A DNA stretch of 64,000 nt from Zoroaster sp. YZ-2022 (GCA_029582265.1 CM055819.1:4877855-4941854), one strand, 5' to 3'; numbered from the stretch's first letter, positions 34,601-47,143 are shown. The notes: generated from the sequence alone by a model not told the origin. Numbers and translations are program-made.

Positions 34601-34904
34601 TGTGATTATTTAAAAATGTTACAAGACTGTCATATTTCATCTTTTGGGTTAAAATTCTTTAATGGTTGATAGGGAAGGTATCAGACTTCAGTCAACTAAT
34701 AATAATTATCTTTGAAGCATAAAAACTGTAACTGAGGGGAACTCCAATTTCCCTCACAAAATATGGGAAAATGCTACTTGCGTTTCCCCAAACTTCAAGC
34801 CTTGATAAAACTAAATCCAAGTGCAGTAGAAGGAAAACAACATTTGTTTCTGAAAGCTTGGTTTGTCTACTTTTCAAGAAAAAAAAAGATTTACAAGTAG
34901 TAAA

Positions 34905-35190
34905 TGTACTTTGAAAATTCATGAATGTGGAACTCTCCGGAATTAACCATAAGTAAAAAAATCCTGAAAAATGGGTAGCGGGCAAGACAAAGTCCCCTGA
35001 ACCTCCTGGAAGTTTAATTTTGGAGGATTTACAGACTCTCCACATCCCCACAAACAATAAACTAGAGGTTTGGACACAATACAGGTTACTTCTTTCTTTC
35101 CGTAGTGGCTACTTCTCTTTCAATAAGAGGGAGATTTGTAAAAAAAAATCCTGAAATCAGGAAAAATCCTGAGAAATCACAGGACTGATG
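34905..35190 (-). repeat. Dispersed repeat, copy 2 (reversed)
   Basis: Reverse complement of the 21205-21470 repeat; it ends 29 bp before the TTAA MITE at 35220. A third, partial copy is at 41505-41640. Confidence 0.62.
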
Positions 35191-35219
35191 TTTACACTTT
35201 TACAGACAATTTTATTTGT

Positions 35220-35449
35220 TTAACCAGTTCGTGTCGGAGGCCGTGTATACACGCACCACGGATCGGAGAGAGTCTATACACGCCAGAGGAAACTCCGGAA
35301 TACTTGTATGCATGCTCGGTTGACGTGGCAACGAGCCGAGTGTACAGTGACATGCTCAGTAGACGTGGCCACGCACTGTGGAAGCTTCCATTAACGTGTT
35401 TGTGTGGGGAAAAGAAAACCGCACAGGGGCCCAGACGCGAACTGGTTAT
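35220..35449. mobile_element. TTAA MITE (CCAGTTCG termini), copy 2
   Basis: Same orientation as the copy at 10074, slightly shorter. The right TTAA has changed to TTAT. Confidence 0.72.
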
Positions 35450-36489
35450 GAAGAGATTCAAGAGATTAAACTCCGATAACGCCTTTGTACATGTAGCAGT
35501 ATTTACAGACAGTTTTCCACACACTTTCCTCCAACTGTTTGGAATATATTGTATTGTATTGTATGCTACAAACATCAAAGACCAACAGTTTTTACAGTTT
35601 TATTTCAGGAATAACTTTCAGTAAACTTATGTCACTAAGACGTTTGAGTTTAATAAAAACCACACAGTAAAGAAAAGATTGATTTAAGTATGGTATCCTC
35701 TGTATTATAGAGGTCAATTTTGTTCAGATTTATTTGTACACCACCGGAGGCATGTTTTTTATTTATTTTTTATATTAAAAAAAAAAAATGAAAACAGTAT
35801 GTACAGTACCTGTGCATGCATAGCATACTATGTGAGTGGGTATAGCTATACTTCCTAGGACTTAAATAGGAACAATAGTCCCCAAATGAAGTCCTCATAA
35901 GTCATTCATGTACAAATCCTATGGGACATGCCCCAAAAGTCCAACAACAATAGGAACAATAGAGGAGAACAATGGGAGGTTCTGGGAAGTATAGTAAAAC
36001 CAACATGAGTTTGTGTATATCCTATGTTGACCTGAGAACACAAGATACGGTATATTTGTATTTTTGTGTCGTTATCCATCATAAAATGGAGAAGATTATT
36101 CAAGGGAAAGACTGAGACAAAATCCGCTCCAAAAAAGAATCTTCAGTGCAAATGGTAATGGTTTGAAGAATGTGTTTACTTAACTACATGAGAACAAAAG
36201 AATGTAACACAAACATGTGTATGTTAGATTAGCGCGACATGTGATCAGCTGACAACTTGCTATTTGTGAATCAGTCATTACTTGTGAATGTGTACCTACT
36301 ACAGAGTACTTTTGCGGTAATCGTGGCAAGACGATTAATCGAGTACAATTAGCAATTACTATTCGCAAGGACTCAAGTAATCGCACTATTCGCCCAGCAC
36401 TAGTAAAACATATATTGAATATCAACCATGATGTCAAAAAAAATTGTTTTTAGAAATATTATATAAAGTTTTTGAATTTAAACACAAAC
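35450..36489. other. Intergenic with a hAT-like end
   Basis: CGCCCAGCACTA at 36391-36402 resembles the terminus of a hAT-type element, but the other end was not found. Otherwise AT-rich. Confidence 0.4.
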
Positions 36490-36758
36490 TTAACCCTAAC
36501 CCCCCTAGGTATTCTGGCAAGGAACCTTCCTGAATCCTCAAAATACATCAGTGCACTTTTGGAAACATTCCCTTATCTTCAAAATGCACCATGCATTTTC
36601 GTTGATCTTTCATATTCAGCACTTATGGCCTGTACTTCTTGCAAGGTAGTAATTTTGCTGTATTTGAAGAGGTGAAAGTACCAGTTTCTAAAAGAGCTGA
36701 AATTTTCCAAAAAGTGTCCCTCGGAGGATTTTCATGGATTTGGGGTGATTAGGGTTAA
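36490..36758. mobile_element. TTAA MITE (CCCTA termini), copy 2
   Basis: Homologous to 23718-23994, from TTAACCCTAACCCCCC to GGTGATTAGGGTTAA, with TTAA at both ends. A shorter relative with the same ATCCTCCAAAATCC core lies near 22425-22500. Confidence 0.62.
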
Positions 36759-36895
36759 TAGTATTATATACTTTCAGGTTATATCCATCATGACAAATTC
36801 AACCAATTGGCAATGACTATAAAAATACCGAGATATTTGTATGAATGTGTACAACTTACATGATTATCAGAAGCTGATGTGCCGGTGGCCTGAAA

Positions 36896-37232
36896 TTATG
36901 GTTGGCTGGTTGACTGGCTGTATGCCTGGATGACCTATGGTTGGTTTGCTAGCTGGGAGCATAGGTTGGCTAGCTGACTGACTGGCAGCCTGACTTGCTA
37001 ACTGGCTGGTAGGTTGGCTGGTAGGTTGGCTGGCTGCATGGCGCTGGCTGGCTGCATGGCGCTGGCTGGTTGGGAGCATCCATAGGCTAGCTAGCTATCT
37101 GATTGGCAGCCTGATTTGCAGGTTGGCTGATAGATTGGCTGGCTGGCTGGGAGGCTGGCTGGCTGGTAGGCTGGCTGGTAAGCTGGCTGGTAAGCTGGCT
37201 GGTAGGCTGGCTGGCTGGCTGGCTGGCAGGCA

Positions 37233-37282
<50 letters not shown>

Positions 37283-37372
37283 GATCAACTATAGGCTAGC
37301 TAGCTATCTGATTTGCAACCTGACTTGCAGGCTGGCTGGTAGATTGGCTTGTAAATTGGCTGGTAGTAGCAT
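36896..37372. repeat. (CTGG)n-rich tandem repeat
   Basis: GGCTGGCTGG tetranucleotide tracts alternate with TAGG and GATT variants. The reverse strand reads as SQPA repeats, a composition artefact. Confidence 0.9.
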
Positions 37373-37507
37373 GATGGGTAATCTGGTGGTTGGTTCTTCT
37401 GGTTTACTATGACTAGTTGGTTTAGTTATTAAGTTAGTTGGCCAGTAAGTATGTATCTTGCCAATCTAGCTGAACAAGTACAATCAGCTCAGCTGGTAAG
37501 AAAGCTC

Positions 37508-37615
37508 CTATATATGTATGAACAATCTCTCAAGAAACATAGTCTGCTTATCTGCCGTCTGTAGATTTCGCACTAAAGCCATGTCATCTAACTTGCACAT
37601 CCCTGCACCAACTCC
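37508..37615 (-). CDS. Candidate terminal exon, unidentified
   Basis: On the minus strand the acceptor TTTTTATTCCACAG precedes 35 codons and TAG. The peptide includes GMCKLDDMALVRNLQ and KQTMFLERLF, which reads like globular protein. The acceptor is strong. No partner exon was found. Confidence 0.3.
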   Translation of the reverse strand, partial: GVGAGMCKLDDMALVRNLQTADKQTMFLERLFIHI

Positions 37616-38025
37616 CTGTGGAATAAAAATACACATTTCAGAATCTGATGAGTGACAATAATAGACCTGGACGATTACACAACAATATCATCATGATACG
37701 GTTTAAGAAATTATTAACTAAACCAATTAAGTTTTTGGAGATATAAATATATCACTGTACTGACAATATTCCAAAAACAATGCCAATATCAAAGATACAT
37801 GTTGTATATTGCCCGTTTTTAGCCCCAATACCATCATCATGACAGTCACGGTCATGCCAGCCGACCCTCTCAAGCCACTATTTGCCTTGTTGAATCCTAC
37901 TTCTTTTTACTTAATATTTAGAAATTGTATTCCACTGGGTCATATATTTTCATTTTTGAATAATAGTAATGTGAAATTCAAATATAGTTATTCTCATACG
38001 CAAGGAATTATTGACACCAACAGTG

Positions 38026-38417
38026 TAGGGCTGTGCGTTTTCGGATATTTTTGGAACCGGATACCCGAAATCAGGAAACTTCGGATACCCGGATACCCGT
38101 TTTCATTTTTGTTGAAAACATGCCTCCAGTAGTGTATAAATACATGTACTGTAAATGGTAACAAATTGACTTTTACAATACAGAGGATACCATACTTAAA
38201 TCGATCTTTTCTTTATTGGAGTGCAATTTCTTGAATTTAAAGATAATTGTCTGTAAAAGTGTAAAAATTATATTGTTCAAGAGTCACAGATTTCTGTTCG
38301 CACCGCTCAAATGTTAAGTCCGAATTTTAAAAAGTCGTTTGCGGGTAATTGGAACCGAAAAATGGAACCGGGTAATCACCGTTTCGGTCGGATACCCGGA
38401 TACCCGGCACAGCCCTA
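38026..38417. mobile_element. hAT-like MITE (GGCTGTGC termini), copy 2, perfect 8-bp duplication
   Basis: A 392-bp element with ends TAGGGCTGTGCG and CGGCACAGCCCTA, flanked by identical CAACAGTG (38018-38025 and 38418-38425). Its right duplication abuts the first unit of the 51-bp minisatellite. A truncated third copy lies at about 33020-33165. Confidence 0.85.
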
Positions 38418-38425
38418 CAACAGTG

Positions 38426-40704
38426 TCATTTTGAATGTTGACGTGTTCCTTATCATAGAGATATTGAGTATTTGTGTCATTTTGAATGTTGACGTGTTCC
38501 TTATCATAGAGATATTGAGTATTTGTGTCATTTTGAATGTTGATATGCTCCTTATCATAGTAAATTGAGTATTTGTGTCATTTTGAATGTTGACGTGTTC
38601 CTTATCATAGAGATATTGAGTATTTGTGTCATTTTGAATGTTGACGTGTTCCTTATCATAGAGATATTGAGTATTTGTATCATTTTAAATGTTGACGTGT
38701 TCCTTATCATAGGGATATTGAGTATTTGTGTCATTTTGAATGTTGACATGCTCCTTATCATAGAAAATTGAGTATTTGTGTCATTTTGAATGTTGACGTG
38801 TTCCTTATCATAGAGATATTGAGTATTTGTGTCATTTTGAATGTTGACATGCTCCTTATCATAGAAAATTGAGTATTTGTGTCATTTTGAATGTTGACGT
38901 GTTCCTTATCATAGAGATATTGAGTATTTGTGTCATTTTGAATGTTGACGTGTTCCTTATCATAGAGATATTGAGTATTTGTGTCATTTTGAATGTTGAC
39001 GTGTTCCTTATCATAGAGATATTGAGTATTTGTGTCATTTTAAATGTTGACGTGTTCCTTATCATAGAGATATTGAGTATTTGTGTCATTTTGAATGTTG
39101 ACATGCTCCTTATCATAGAAAATTGAGTATTTGTGTCATTTTGAATGTTGACGTGTTCCTTATCATAGGAATATTGAGTATTTGTGTCATTTTGAATGTT
39201 GACGTGTTCCTTATCATAGGGATATTGAGTATTTGTATCATTTTGAATGTTGACGTGTTCCTTATCATAGGGATATTGAGTATTTGTATCATTTTGAATG
39301 TTGACGTGTTCCTTATCATAGGGATATTGAGTATTTGTGTCATTTTGAATGTTGACGTGTTCCTTATCATAGGGATATTGAGTATTTGTGTCATTTTGAA
39401 TGTTGACGTGCTCCTTATCATAGGAATATTGAGTATTTGTGTCATTTTGAATGTTGACGTGTTCCTTATCATAGGGATATTGAGTATTTGTGTCATTTTG
39501 AATGTTGACGTGTTCCTTATCATAGAGATATTGAGTATTTGTGTCATTTTGAATGTTGACGTGTTCCTTATCATAGAGATATTGAGTATTTGTGTCATTT
39601 TGAATGTTGACGTGTTCCTTATCATAGAGATATTGAGTATTTGTGTCATTTTGAATGTTGACGTGTTCCTTATCATAGGGATATTGAGTATTTGTGTCAT
39701 TTTGAATGTTGACGTGTTCCTTATCATAGGGATATTGAGTATTTATGTCATTTTGAATGTTGACGTGTTCCTTATCATAGGGATATTGAGTATTTGTATC
39801 ATTTTGAATGTTGACGTGTTCCTTATCATAGGGATATTGAGTATTTGTGTCATTTTGAATGTTGACGTGTTCCTTATCATAGAGATATTGAGTATTTGTG
39901 TCATTTTGAATGTTGACGTGTTCCTTATCATAGAGATATTGAGTATTTGTGTCATTTTGAATGTTGACGTGTTCCTTATCATAGGGATATTGAGTATTTG
40001 TGTCATTTTGAATGTTGACGTGTTCCTTATCATAGGGATATTGAGTATTTATGTCATTTTGAATGTTGACGTGTTCCTTATCATAGGGATATTGAGTATT
40101 TGTATCATTTTGAATGTTGACGTGTTCCTTATCATAGGGATATTGAGTATTTGTGTCATTTTGAATGTTGACATGCTCCTTATCATAGAGATATTGAGTA
40201 TTTGTGTCATTTTGAATGTTGACGTGTTCCTTATCATAGAGATATTGAGTATTTGTGTCATTTTGAATGTTGACGTGTTCCTTATCATAGGGATATTGAG
40301 TATTTGTGTCATTTTGAATGTTGACGTGTTCCTTATCATAGAGATATTGAGTATTTGTGTCATTTTGAATGTTGACGTGTTCCTTATCATAGAGATATTG
40401 AGTATTTGTGTCATTTTGAATGTTGACGTGTTCCTTATCATAGAGACATTGAGTATTTGTGTCATTTTGAATGTTGACGTGTTCCTTATCATAGAGATAT
40501 TGAGTATTTGTGTCATTTTGAATGTTGACATGCTCCTTATCATAGAAAATTGAGTATTTGTGTCATTTTGAATGTTGACATGCTCCTTATTATAGAGATA
40601 TTGAGTATTTGTGTCATTTTGAATGTTGACGTGTTCCTTATCATAGAGATATTGAGTATTTGTGTCATTTTGAATATTGACGTGTTCCTTATCATAGGGA
40701 TATT
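38426..40704. repeat. 51-bp minisatellite, about 45 units, with higher-order structure
   Basis: The unit contains TCATTTTGAATGTTGACGTG and CCTTATCATAGAGATATTGAG. Since 51 is a multiple of three, both strands keep long open frames, broken where 50-bp variants (ATAGAAAATTGAG, usually with GACATGCTCC) occur near 38570, 38763, 38870, 39120 and 40550. A six-unit block recurs exactly 306 bp apart (ATTTATGTCA at 39741 and 40047). I do not call a gene. Confidence 0.95.
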
Positions 40705-41847
40705 TACAAAGTAATATTTGTGTAATTTTACAAATTTTAGTCAGCTCGTTTCTATTATTCACACAGTATTTATTTTCATTAAAAATTTTTTTTAATTTAA
40801 ATGATTTTTATGTTTTACTTAATGTCTTATATTAATCCAGTCTCAATAGCATCAAATGATTTATCACAGAGTTTGAAAACTTAAAATAATAAATGGATTT
40901 AATTAAAATAGTTTGTGCCCATACATCCTGCCCTTATAATGTTTTATTTACTCTCTAATATTAAACTAGTCTCATTTGGGGATTTCTTTCTTTTTTTCCC
41001 TTTTTTTTTCTTCTTTTTTTTTTTTTGGGGGGGGGAGGTGACTTGACTGGCAGGGCCGTAGCAATGGGGGGTGTGGGGGGTTTGACACCTCCCCCCAATG
41101 ATTTTTCTCAGTCGGCAAATGAAGCATCAAAGGTACTAGAACAAGGGTTGGTCCAGAATAAATTTGCAGTTGGCAAACCTAGAGCTATGGGTTTGGCTGA
41201 CTGCAGATGTATCGTGTTTCTAAGCACTTAAGATTTGCCGAGTTGTTTGTTATCAGTTGTTTTTACTGTGGATTACATTGTATTTTTCTCAAAGAAAGAT
41301 CTGTGGTTTCAGGTGGCATTACTTCTCTTTGTTGTTGCTTTAATGTACAGAAAATGTACTCAATAAAAAGAGTTTAATCATGCTTTATCTTATTCCAGAT
41401 GGCTGTAAAATATTAATCTGGAAAATTTATATAATTGTTTACAGGCAAAAAATGCAAAAGCGTCATTGTGAATGACATACACGGATGATATATATCAGGC
41501 ATGTGATTTCTCAGGATTTGTCCTGATTTCAGGATTTTTTTACAAATCTCCTTTTGCCTTAAATTTTTCTTGAAAGAAGAGGAGTAGCCTGTATTGTGTC
41601 CAAACCTCTAGTTTCTTATTTGTGGGGATGTTCTCTTTGTGAACTTGCACGTTGGCCACGAGAATACAACACCATGAATTGGCAAAATACACTCTTTCTA
41701 GAGAGTGTGACATGAACGCACTTATTACACTTCAGGCTCACTTTGTGTATGTACTGGACATGTCTGTTTACAACATCCCATTTGTAATGATTGTTTTTGG
41801 CAAAATCACATCAAATCCTTAATTGAATTTCACCTTTGTTTCACGTG
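40705..41847. other. Intergenic with T run and hAT-like end
   Basis: A poly-T/poly-G junction at about 40985-41035 is followed by CAGGGCCGTAGCAATGG (41051-41067), resembling the end of the 29636 element. A partial dispersed repeat is at 41505-41640. Confidence 0.4.
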
Positions 41848-42175
41848 GAGTGCCATGGCCAAGTGGTTTAGTGCATCGGATTTGTGTTCTGATGGCTGAG
41901 TCGTCAGAATGTGGGTTCGAATCCCAAATGCGACCATGGTGCTTGTGTCCTTGAGCAAGACACTTTACCATAATTGCTTCTCTCCACCCAGGAGTAAATG
42001 GGTACCTGTGAGGGCAGAGTTGGTTGTTGTGTTTGATATGCACCGAAATGGCAGCAATTGAGCTGTATAATACTCCCCAGGGAGCTGAGATGGTTTCAGG
42101 AATGATTTATGCGCCTGATGAGCAGGGGTAATAATGTACTGCGCTGTGATACCTCGTGTAAGAGCGCTTTAAAAA
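41848..42175 (+). mobile_element. tRNA-derived SINE, copy 1
   Basis: The tRNA-like head has an A box TGGCCAAGTGG and a B box GGTTCGAATCC with a long variable arm between, as in Ser/Leu tRNAs. The body contains TTGAGCAAGACACTTTACC, CACCCAGGAGTAAATGGG and TACCTGTGAGGGCAG. The tail is GAGCGCTTTAAAAATG. It ends about 30 bp before cryptochrome pseudo-exon A. Confidence 0.8.
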
Positions 42176-42205
42176 TGTCTCCATCATTATTATTCTAATT
42201 TACAG

Positions 42206-42358
42206 AATACACATACAGCAAACCACTTGTGTCCCTCTATGGCCAGCTTCTGTAGAGAGAGTTCTACTATACGGTAGTGGTAGGGACACCAAACTTCCAT
42301 CAAATGGAGAGCAACTCGGCTTGCTTACAGGTTCCATGGGATACAAGCTTGGAAACAG
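42206..42358 (+). pseudogene. Cryptochrome/photolyase pseudo-exon A, TAG at conserved Trp
   Basis: The acceptor TAATTTACAG ends at 42205 and the donor is GTGTGT at 42359. The frame reads SLYGQLL-stop-REFYYTV, where the family has a Trp codon at the stop (TGG to TAG). Later residues NFHQMESN and CLQVPWD match the family's MEGNP...IPWD block. Confidence 0.85.
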
Positions 42359-42368
42359 GTGTGTGTCA

Positions 42369-45300
42369 AACCCTTCCCCTTTCAAAATCCCCTCCACTTT
42401 TTCAAAATCCCCTCCACTCTTTCAAAATCCCCTCCCCCCTTTCAAAATCCCCTCCCCCCTTTCAAAATCCCCTCCCCCCCTTTCAAATCCCCTCCACTCT
42501 TTCAAAATCCCTTCCACTCTTTCAAAATCCCCTCCACTCTTTCAAAATACCCTCCACTCTTTCAAAATCCCCTCCACTCTTTCAAAATCCCCTCCCCCCT
42601 TTCAAAATCCCCTCCCCCCTTTCAAATCCCCTCCACTCTTTCAAAATCCCTTCCACTCTTTCAAAATACCCTCCACTCTTTCAAAATCCCCTCCACTCTT
42701 TCAAAATCCCTCCACTCTTTCAAATCCCTCCACTTTCAAAATCCCTCCACTCTTTCAAAATCCTCCACTCTTTCAAAATCCTTCCACTCTTTCAAAATCC
42801 TCCTCTTTCAAAATCCCTCCACTCTTTCAAATCCCTCCCCTTTCAAAATCCTCCACTCTTTCAAATCCCTCCACTCTTTCAAATCCCTCCACTCTTTCAA
42901 ATCCCTCCACTCTTTCAAAATACCTCCACTCTTTCAAATCCCTCCACTCTTTCAAAATCCTCCACTCTTTCAAAATCCCTCCACTCTTTCAAAATCCCTC
43001 CACTCTTTCAAAATCCCTCCACTCTTTCAAAATCCCTCCCCTTTCAAAATCCCTCCCTTTCAAATCCCTCCACTCTTTCAAAATCCTCCACTCTTTCAAA
43101 TCCCTCCCCTTTCAAAATCCCTCCACTCTTTCAAATCCCTCCACTCTTTCAAAATCCCTCACTCTTTCAAAATCCCTCCACTCTTCAAAATCCCTCCACT
43201 CTTTCAAAATCCTCCACTTTCAAATCCCTCCACTCTTTCAAATCCCTCCACTCTTCAAAATCCTCCACTCTTTCAAAATCCCTCCACTCTTTCAAATCCC
43301 TCCACTCTTTCAAATCCCTCCACTCTTTCAAAATCCTCCTCTTTCAAATCCTCCATCTTTCAAATCCCTCCACTCTTCAAATCCCTCCTTTCTTTCAAAA
43401 TCCCCTCCACTCTTTCAAATCCCCTCCACTCTTTCAAAATCCCCTCCACTCTTTCAAAATCCCCTCCACTCTTTCAAAATCCCCTCCACTCTTTCAAATC
43501 CCCTCCACTCTTTCAAAATCCCCTCCACTCTTTCAAAATCCCCTCACTCTTTCAAAATCCCCTCCACTCTTTCAAAATCCCCTCCACTCTTTCAAAATCC
43601 CCTCCACTCTTTCAAAATCCCCTCCACTCTTTCAAATCCCCTCCACTCTTTCAAAATCCCCTCCACTCTTTCAAAATCCCCTCACTCTTTCAAAATCCCC
43701 TCCACTCTTTCAAAATCACCTCCACTCTTTCAAATCCCCTCCACTCTTTCAAAATCCCCTCACTCTTTCAAAATCCCCTCCACTCTTTCAAAATCCCCTC
43801 CACTCTTTCAAAATCCCCTCCACTCTTTCAAAATCCCCTCCCCCTTTCAAAATCCCCTCCACTCTTTCAAAATCCCCTCCACTCTTTCAAAATCCCCTCC
43901 CCTTTCAAATCCCCTCCACTCTTTCAAAATCCCCTCCACTCTTTCAAAATCCCCTCCCCCTTTCAAAATCCCCTCCACTCTTTCAAAATCCCCTCCACTC
44001 TTTCAAAATCCCCTCCCCTTTCAAATCCCCTCCACTCTTTCAAAATCCCCTCCACTCTTTCAAAATCCCCTCACTCTTTCAAAATCCCCTCCACTCTTTC
44101 AAAATCCCCTCCACTCTTTCAAAATCCCCTCCACTCTTTCAAAATCCCCTCCACTCTTTCAAAATCCCCTCACCCTTTCAAAATCCCCTCCACTCTTTCA
44201 AAATCCCTCCCTTTCAAAATCCCTCCACTCTTTCAAAATCCTCCACTCTTTCAAAATCCCTCCACTCTTCAAAATCCCTCCACTCTTTCAAATCCTCCAC
44301 TCCTTCAAAATCCCCTCCACTCTTTCAAAATCCCCTCCACTCTTTCAAAATCCCCTCCACTCTTTCAAAATCCCCTCACCCTTTCAAAATCCCCTCCACT
44401 CTTTCAAAATCCCCTCCACTCTTTCAAAATCCCTCCACTCTTTCAAAATCCCTCCACTCTTTCAAATCCTCCACTCTTTCAAAATCCCTCCACTCTTTCA
44501 AAATCCCTCCACTCTTTCAAAATCCCTCCACTCTTTCAAATCCCTCCACTCTTTCAAAATCCCTCCACTCTTTCAAAATCCTCCACTCTTTCAAAATCCC
44601 TCCACTCTTTCAAAATCCCTCCACTCTTTCAAAATCCCTCCACTCTTTCAAAATCCCTCCACTCTTCAAAATCCCTCCACTCTTTCAAAATCCCCTCCAC
44701 TCTTTCAAAATCCCCTCCACTCTTTCAAATCCCCTCCACTCTTTCAAAATCCCCTCCACTCTTTCAAAATCCCCTCCACTCTTTCAAAATCCCCTCCACT
44801 CTTTCAAAATCCCCTCCACTCTTTCAAATCCCTCCACTCTTTCAAAACCCCCTCCACTCTTTCAAAACCCCCTCCACTCTTTCAAAATCCCCTCCACTCT
44901 TTCAAAATCCCCTCCACTCTTTCAAAATCCCCTCCACTCTTTCAAAATCCCCTCCACTCTTTCAAAATCCCCTCACTCTTTCAAAATCCCCTCCACTCTT
45001 TCAAAATCCCCTCCACTCTTTCAAAATCCCCTCCACTCTTTCAAAATCCCCTCCACTCTTTCAAAACCCCCTCCACTCTTTCAAAATCCCCTCCACTCTT
45101 TCAAAATCCCCTCCACTCTTTCAAAATCCCCTCCACTCTTTCAAAATCCCCTCCACTCTTTCAAAATCCCCTCCACTCTTTCAAAATCCCCTCCACTCTT
45201 TCAAAATCCCCTCCCCTTTCAAATCCCCTCCACTCTTTCAAAATCCCGTCCACTCTTTCAAAATCCCCTCCACTCTTTCAAAATCCCCTCCACTCTTTCA

Positions 45301-46860
45301 AAATCCCCTCCACTCTTTCAAAATCCCCTCACTCTTTCAAAATCCCCTCCACTCTTTCAAAATCCCCTCCACTCTTTCAAAACCCCCTCCACTCTTTCAA
45401 AATCCCCTCCACTCTTTCAAAATCCCCTCCACTCTTTCAAAATCCCCTCCACTCTTTCAAAATCCTCCCCTTTCAAAATCCCTCCACTCTTTCAAAATCC
45501 CTCCACTCTTTCAAAATCCCTCCCTTTCAAATCCCTCCACTCTTTCAAAACCCCCTCCACTCTTTCAAAATCCCCTCCACTCTTTCAAAATCCCCTCCAC
45601 TCTTTCAAAATCCCCTCCACTCTTTCAAAATCCCCTCACTCTTTCAAAATCCCCTCCACTCTTTCAAAATCCCCTCCACTCTTTCAAAATCCCCTCCACT
45701 CTTTCAAAATCCCCTCCCCTTTCAAATCCCCTCCACTCTTTCAAAATCCCGTCCACTCTTTCAAAATCCCCTCCCCTTTCAAATCCCTCCACTCTTTCAA
45801 AATCCCCTCCACTCTTTCAAATCCCTCCACTCTTTCAAAATCCCTCCACTCTTTCAAATCCCTCCACTCTTTCAAAATCCCCTCCACTCTTTCAAAATCC
45901 CCTCCACTCTTTCAAAACCCCCTCCACTCTTTCAAAACCCCCTCCACTCTTTCAAAATCCCCTCCACTCTTTCAAAATCCCCTCCACTCTTTCAAAATCC
46001 CCTCACTCTTTCAAAATCCCCTCCACTCTTTCAAAATCCCCTCCACTCTTTCAAAATCCCCTCCACTCTTTCAAAATCCCCTTCACTCTTTCAAAATCCC
46101 CTCCACTCTTTCAAAACCCCCTCCACTCTTTCAAAACCCCCTCCACTCTTTCAAAATCCCCTCCACTCTTTCAAAATCCCCACCACTCTTTCAAAATCCC
46201 CTCCACTCTTTCAAAATCCCCTCCCCCTTTCAAAATCCCCTCCACTCTTTCAAAATCCCTTCCACTCTTTCAAAATACCCTCCACTCTTTCAAAATACCC
46301 TCCACTCTTTCAAAATCCCCTCCACTCTTTCAAAATCCCCTCCACTCTTTCAAAATCCCCTCCACTCTTTCAAAATCCCCTCCACTCTTTCAAAATCCCC
46401 TCCACTCTTTCAAAATCCCCTCCACTCTTTCAAAATCCCCTCCACTCTTTCAAAATCCCCTCCCCTTTCAAATCCCCTCCACTCTTTCAAAATCCCCTCC
46501 ACTCTTTCAAAATCCCCTCACTCTTTCAAAATCCCCTCCACTCTTTCAAAATCCCCTCCACTCTTTCAAAATCCCCTCCACTCTTTCAAAATCCCCTCCA
46601 CTCTTTCAAAACCCCCCCACTCTTTCAAAACCCCCTCCACTCTTTCAAAATCCCCTCCACTCTTTCAAAATCCCCTCCACTCTTTCAAAATCCCCTCCAC
46701 TCTTTCAAAATCCCCTCCCCCTTTCAAAATCCCCTCCACTCTTTCAAAATCCCCTCCACTCTTTCAAAATCCCCTCCACTCTTTCAAAACTCCCACCACT
46801 CTTTCAAAACCCCTTCCCCCTTTCAAAATCCCCTCCACTCTTTCAAAACCCCCTCCACTC
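42369..46860 (+). repeat. 20-bp satellite, about 225 units, almost no G on plus strand
   Basis: The unit is CCACTCTTTCAAAATCCCCT, with 19-bp variants that drop one A or one C. Variants are clustered: 19-bp CCCTCC units dominate about 42710-43390 and 44200-44690, and 20-bp units most of the rest. I count only two G in about 4.5 kb (45248 and 45751), both in CCCGTCC variants inside similar local blocks about 503 bp apart. With no stop possible in any plus frame, three open frames of about 1520-1545 codons overlap completely; they are artefacts of composition. Confidence 0.95.
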
Positions 46861-47143
46861 AAAAACAAAACAAAACAAAAACAAACAAAGGGTTTGTTGT
46901 AAAAGTCACTGATTCCAAATCCACTCACCTCATGTTAATGAAAGACATCTTCTGACTGCTATTCCTTGTAGCTGATTTGAGCAGCACCCTCTAGAAATCT
47001 CCAGAAGGTCTGTATTTGAGTATCGAGCCAGTTGATTCTTCAGCCCTCGCTGATGTCGAATGAAGGTCTCTCACGAGCTTGCATATTCATGCACAGCTAT
47101 GCGATCATTCATTCATAACGCTGTCGTTATGTTCTCTTGTCAG

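Noticed and set aside
36490..36515. Telomere-like TTAACCCTAACCCCC
   Set aside because: It is the terminus of a TTAA MITE family also present at 23718, not a telomeric array.
36867..37288. Minus-strand SQPASQPA-type repeat proteins
   Set aside because: A translation of the (CTGG)n block; composition alone explains it.
39123..40553. 476-codon open frame of SICVILNVDVFLIIEIL repeats, with open frames on the opposite strand
   Set aside because: The 51-bp minisatellite period is a multiple of three with no stop in the unit. Frames end exactly where 50-bp variants occur. No splice or start context supports a gene.
42277..46955. Three overlapping plus-strand open frames of about 1500 codons rich in SKSPPLFQNPL-type repeats
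   Set aside because: They are the three frames of one 20-bp satellite that lacks G and so cannot form stop codons. The first few residues of one come from a cryptochrome pseudo-exon.
46965..47006. Possible missing cryptochrome exon between acceptor-like TTCCTTGTAG and donor-like GAAGGTCTG
   Set aside because: Too short and no frame matches the expected family residues.
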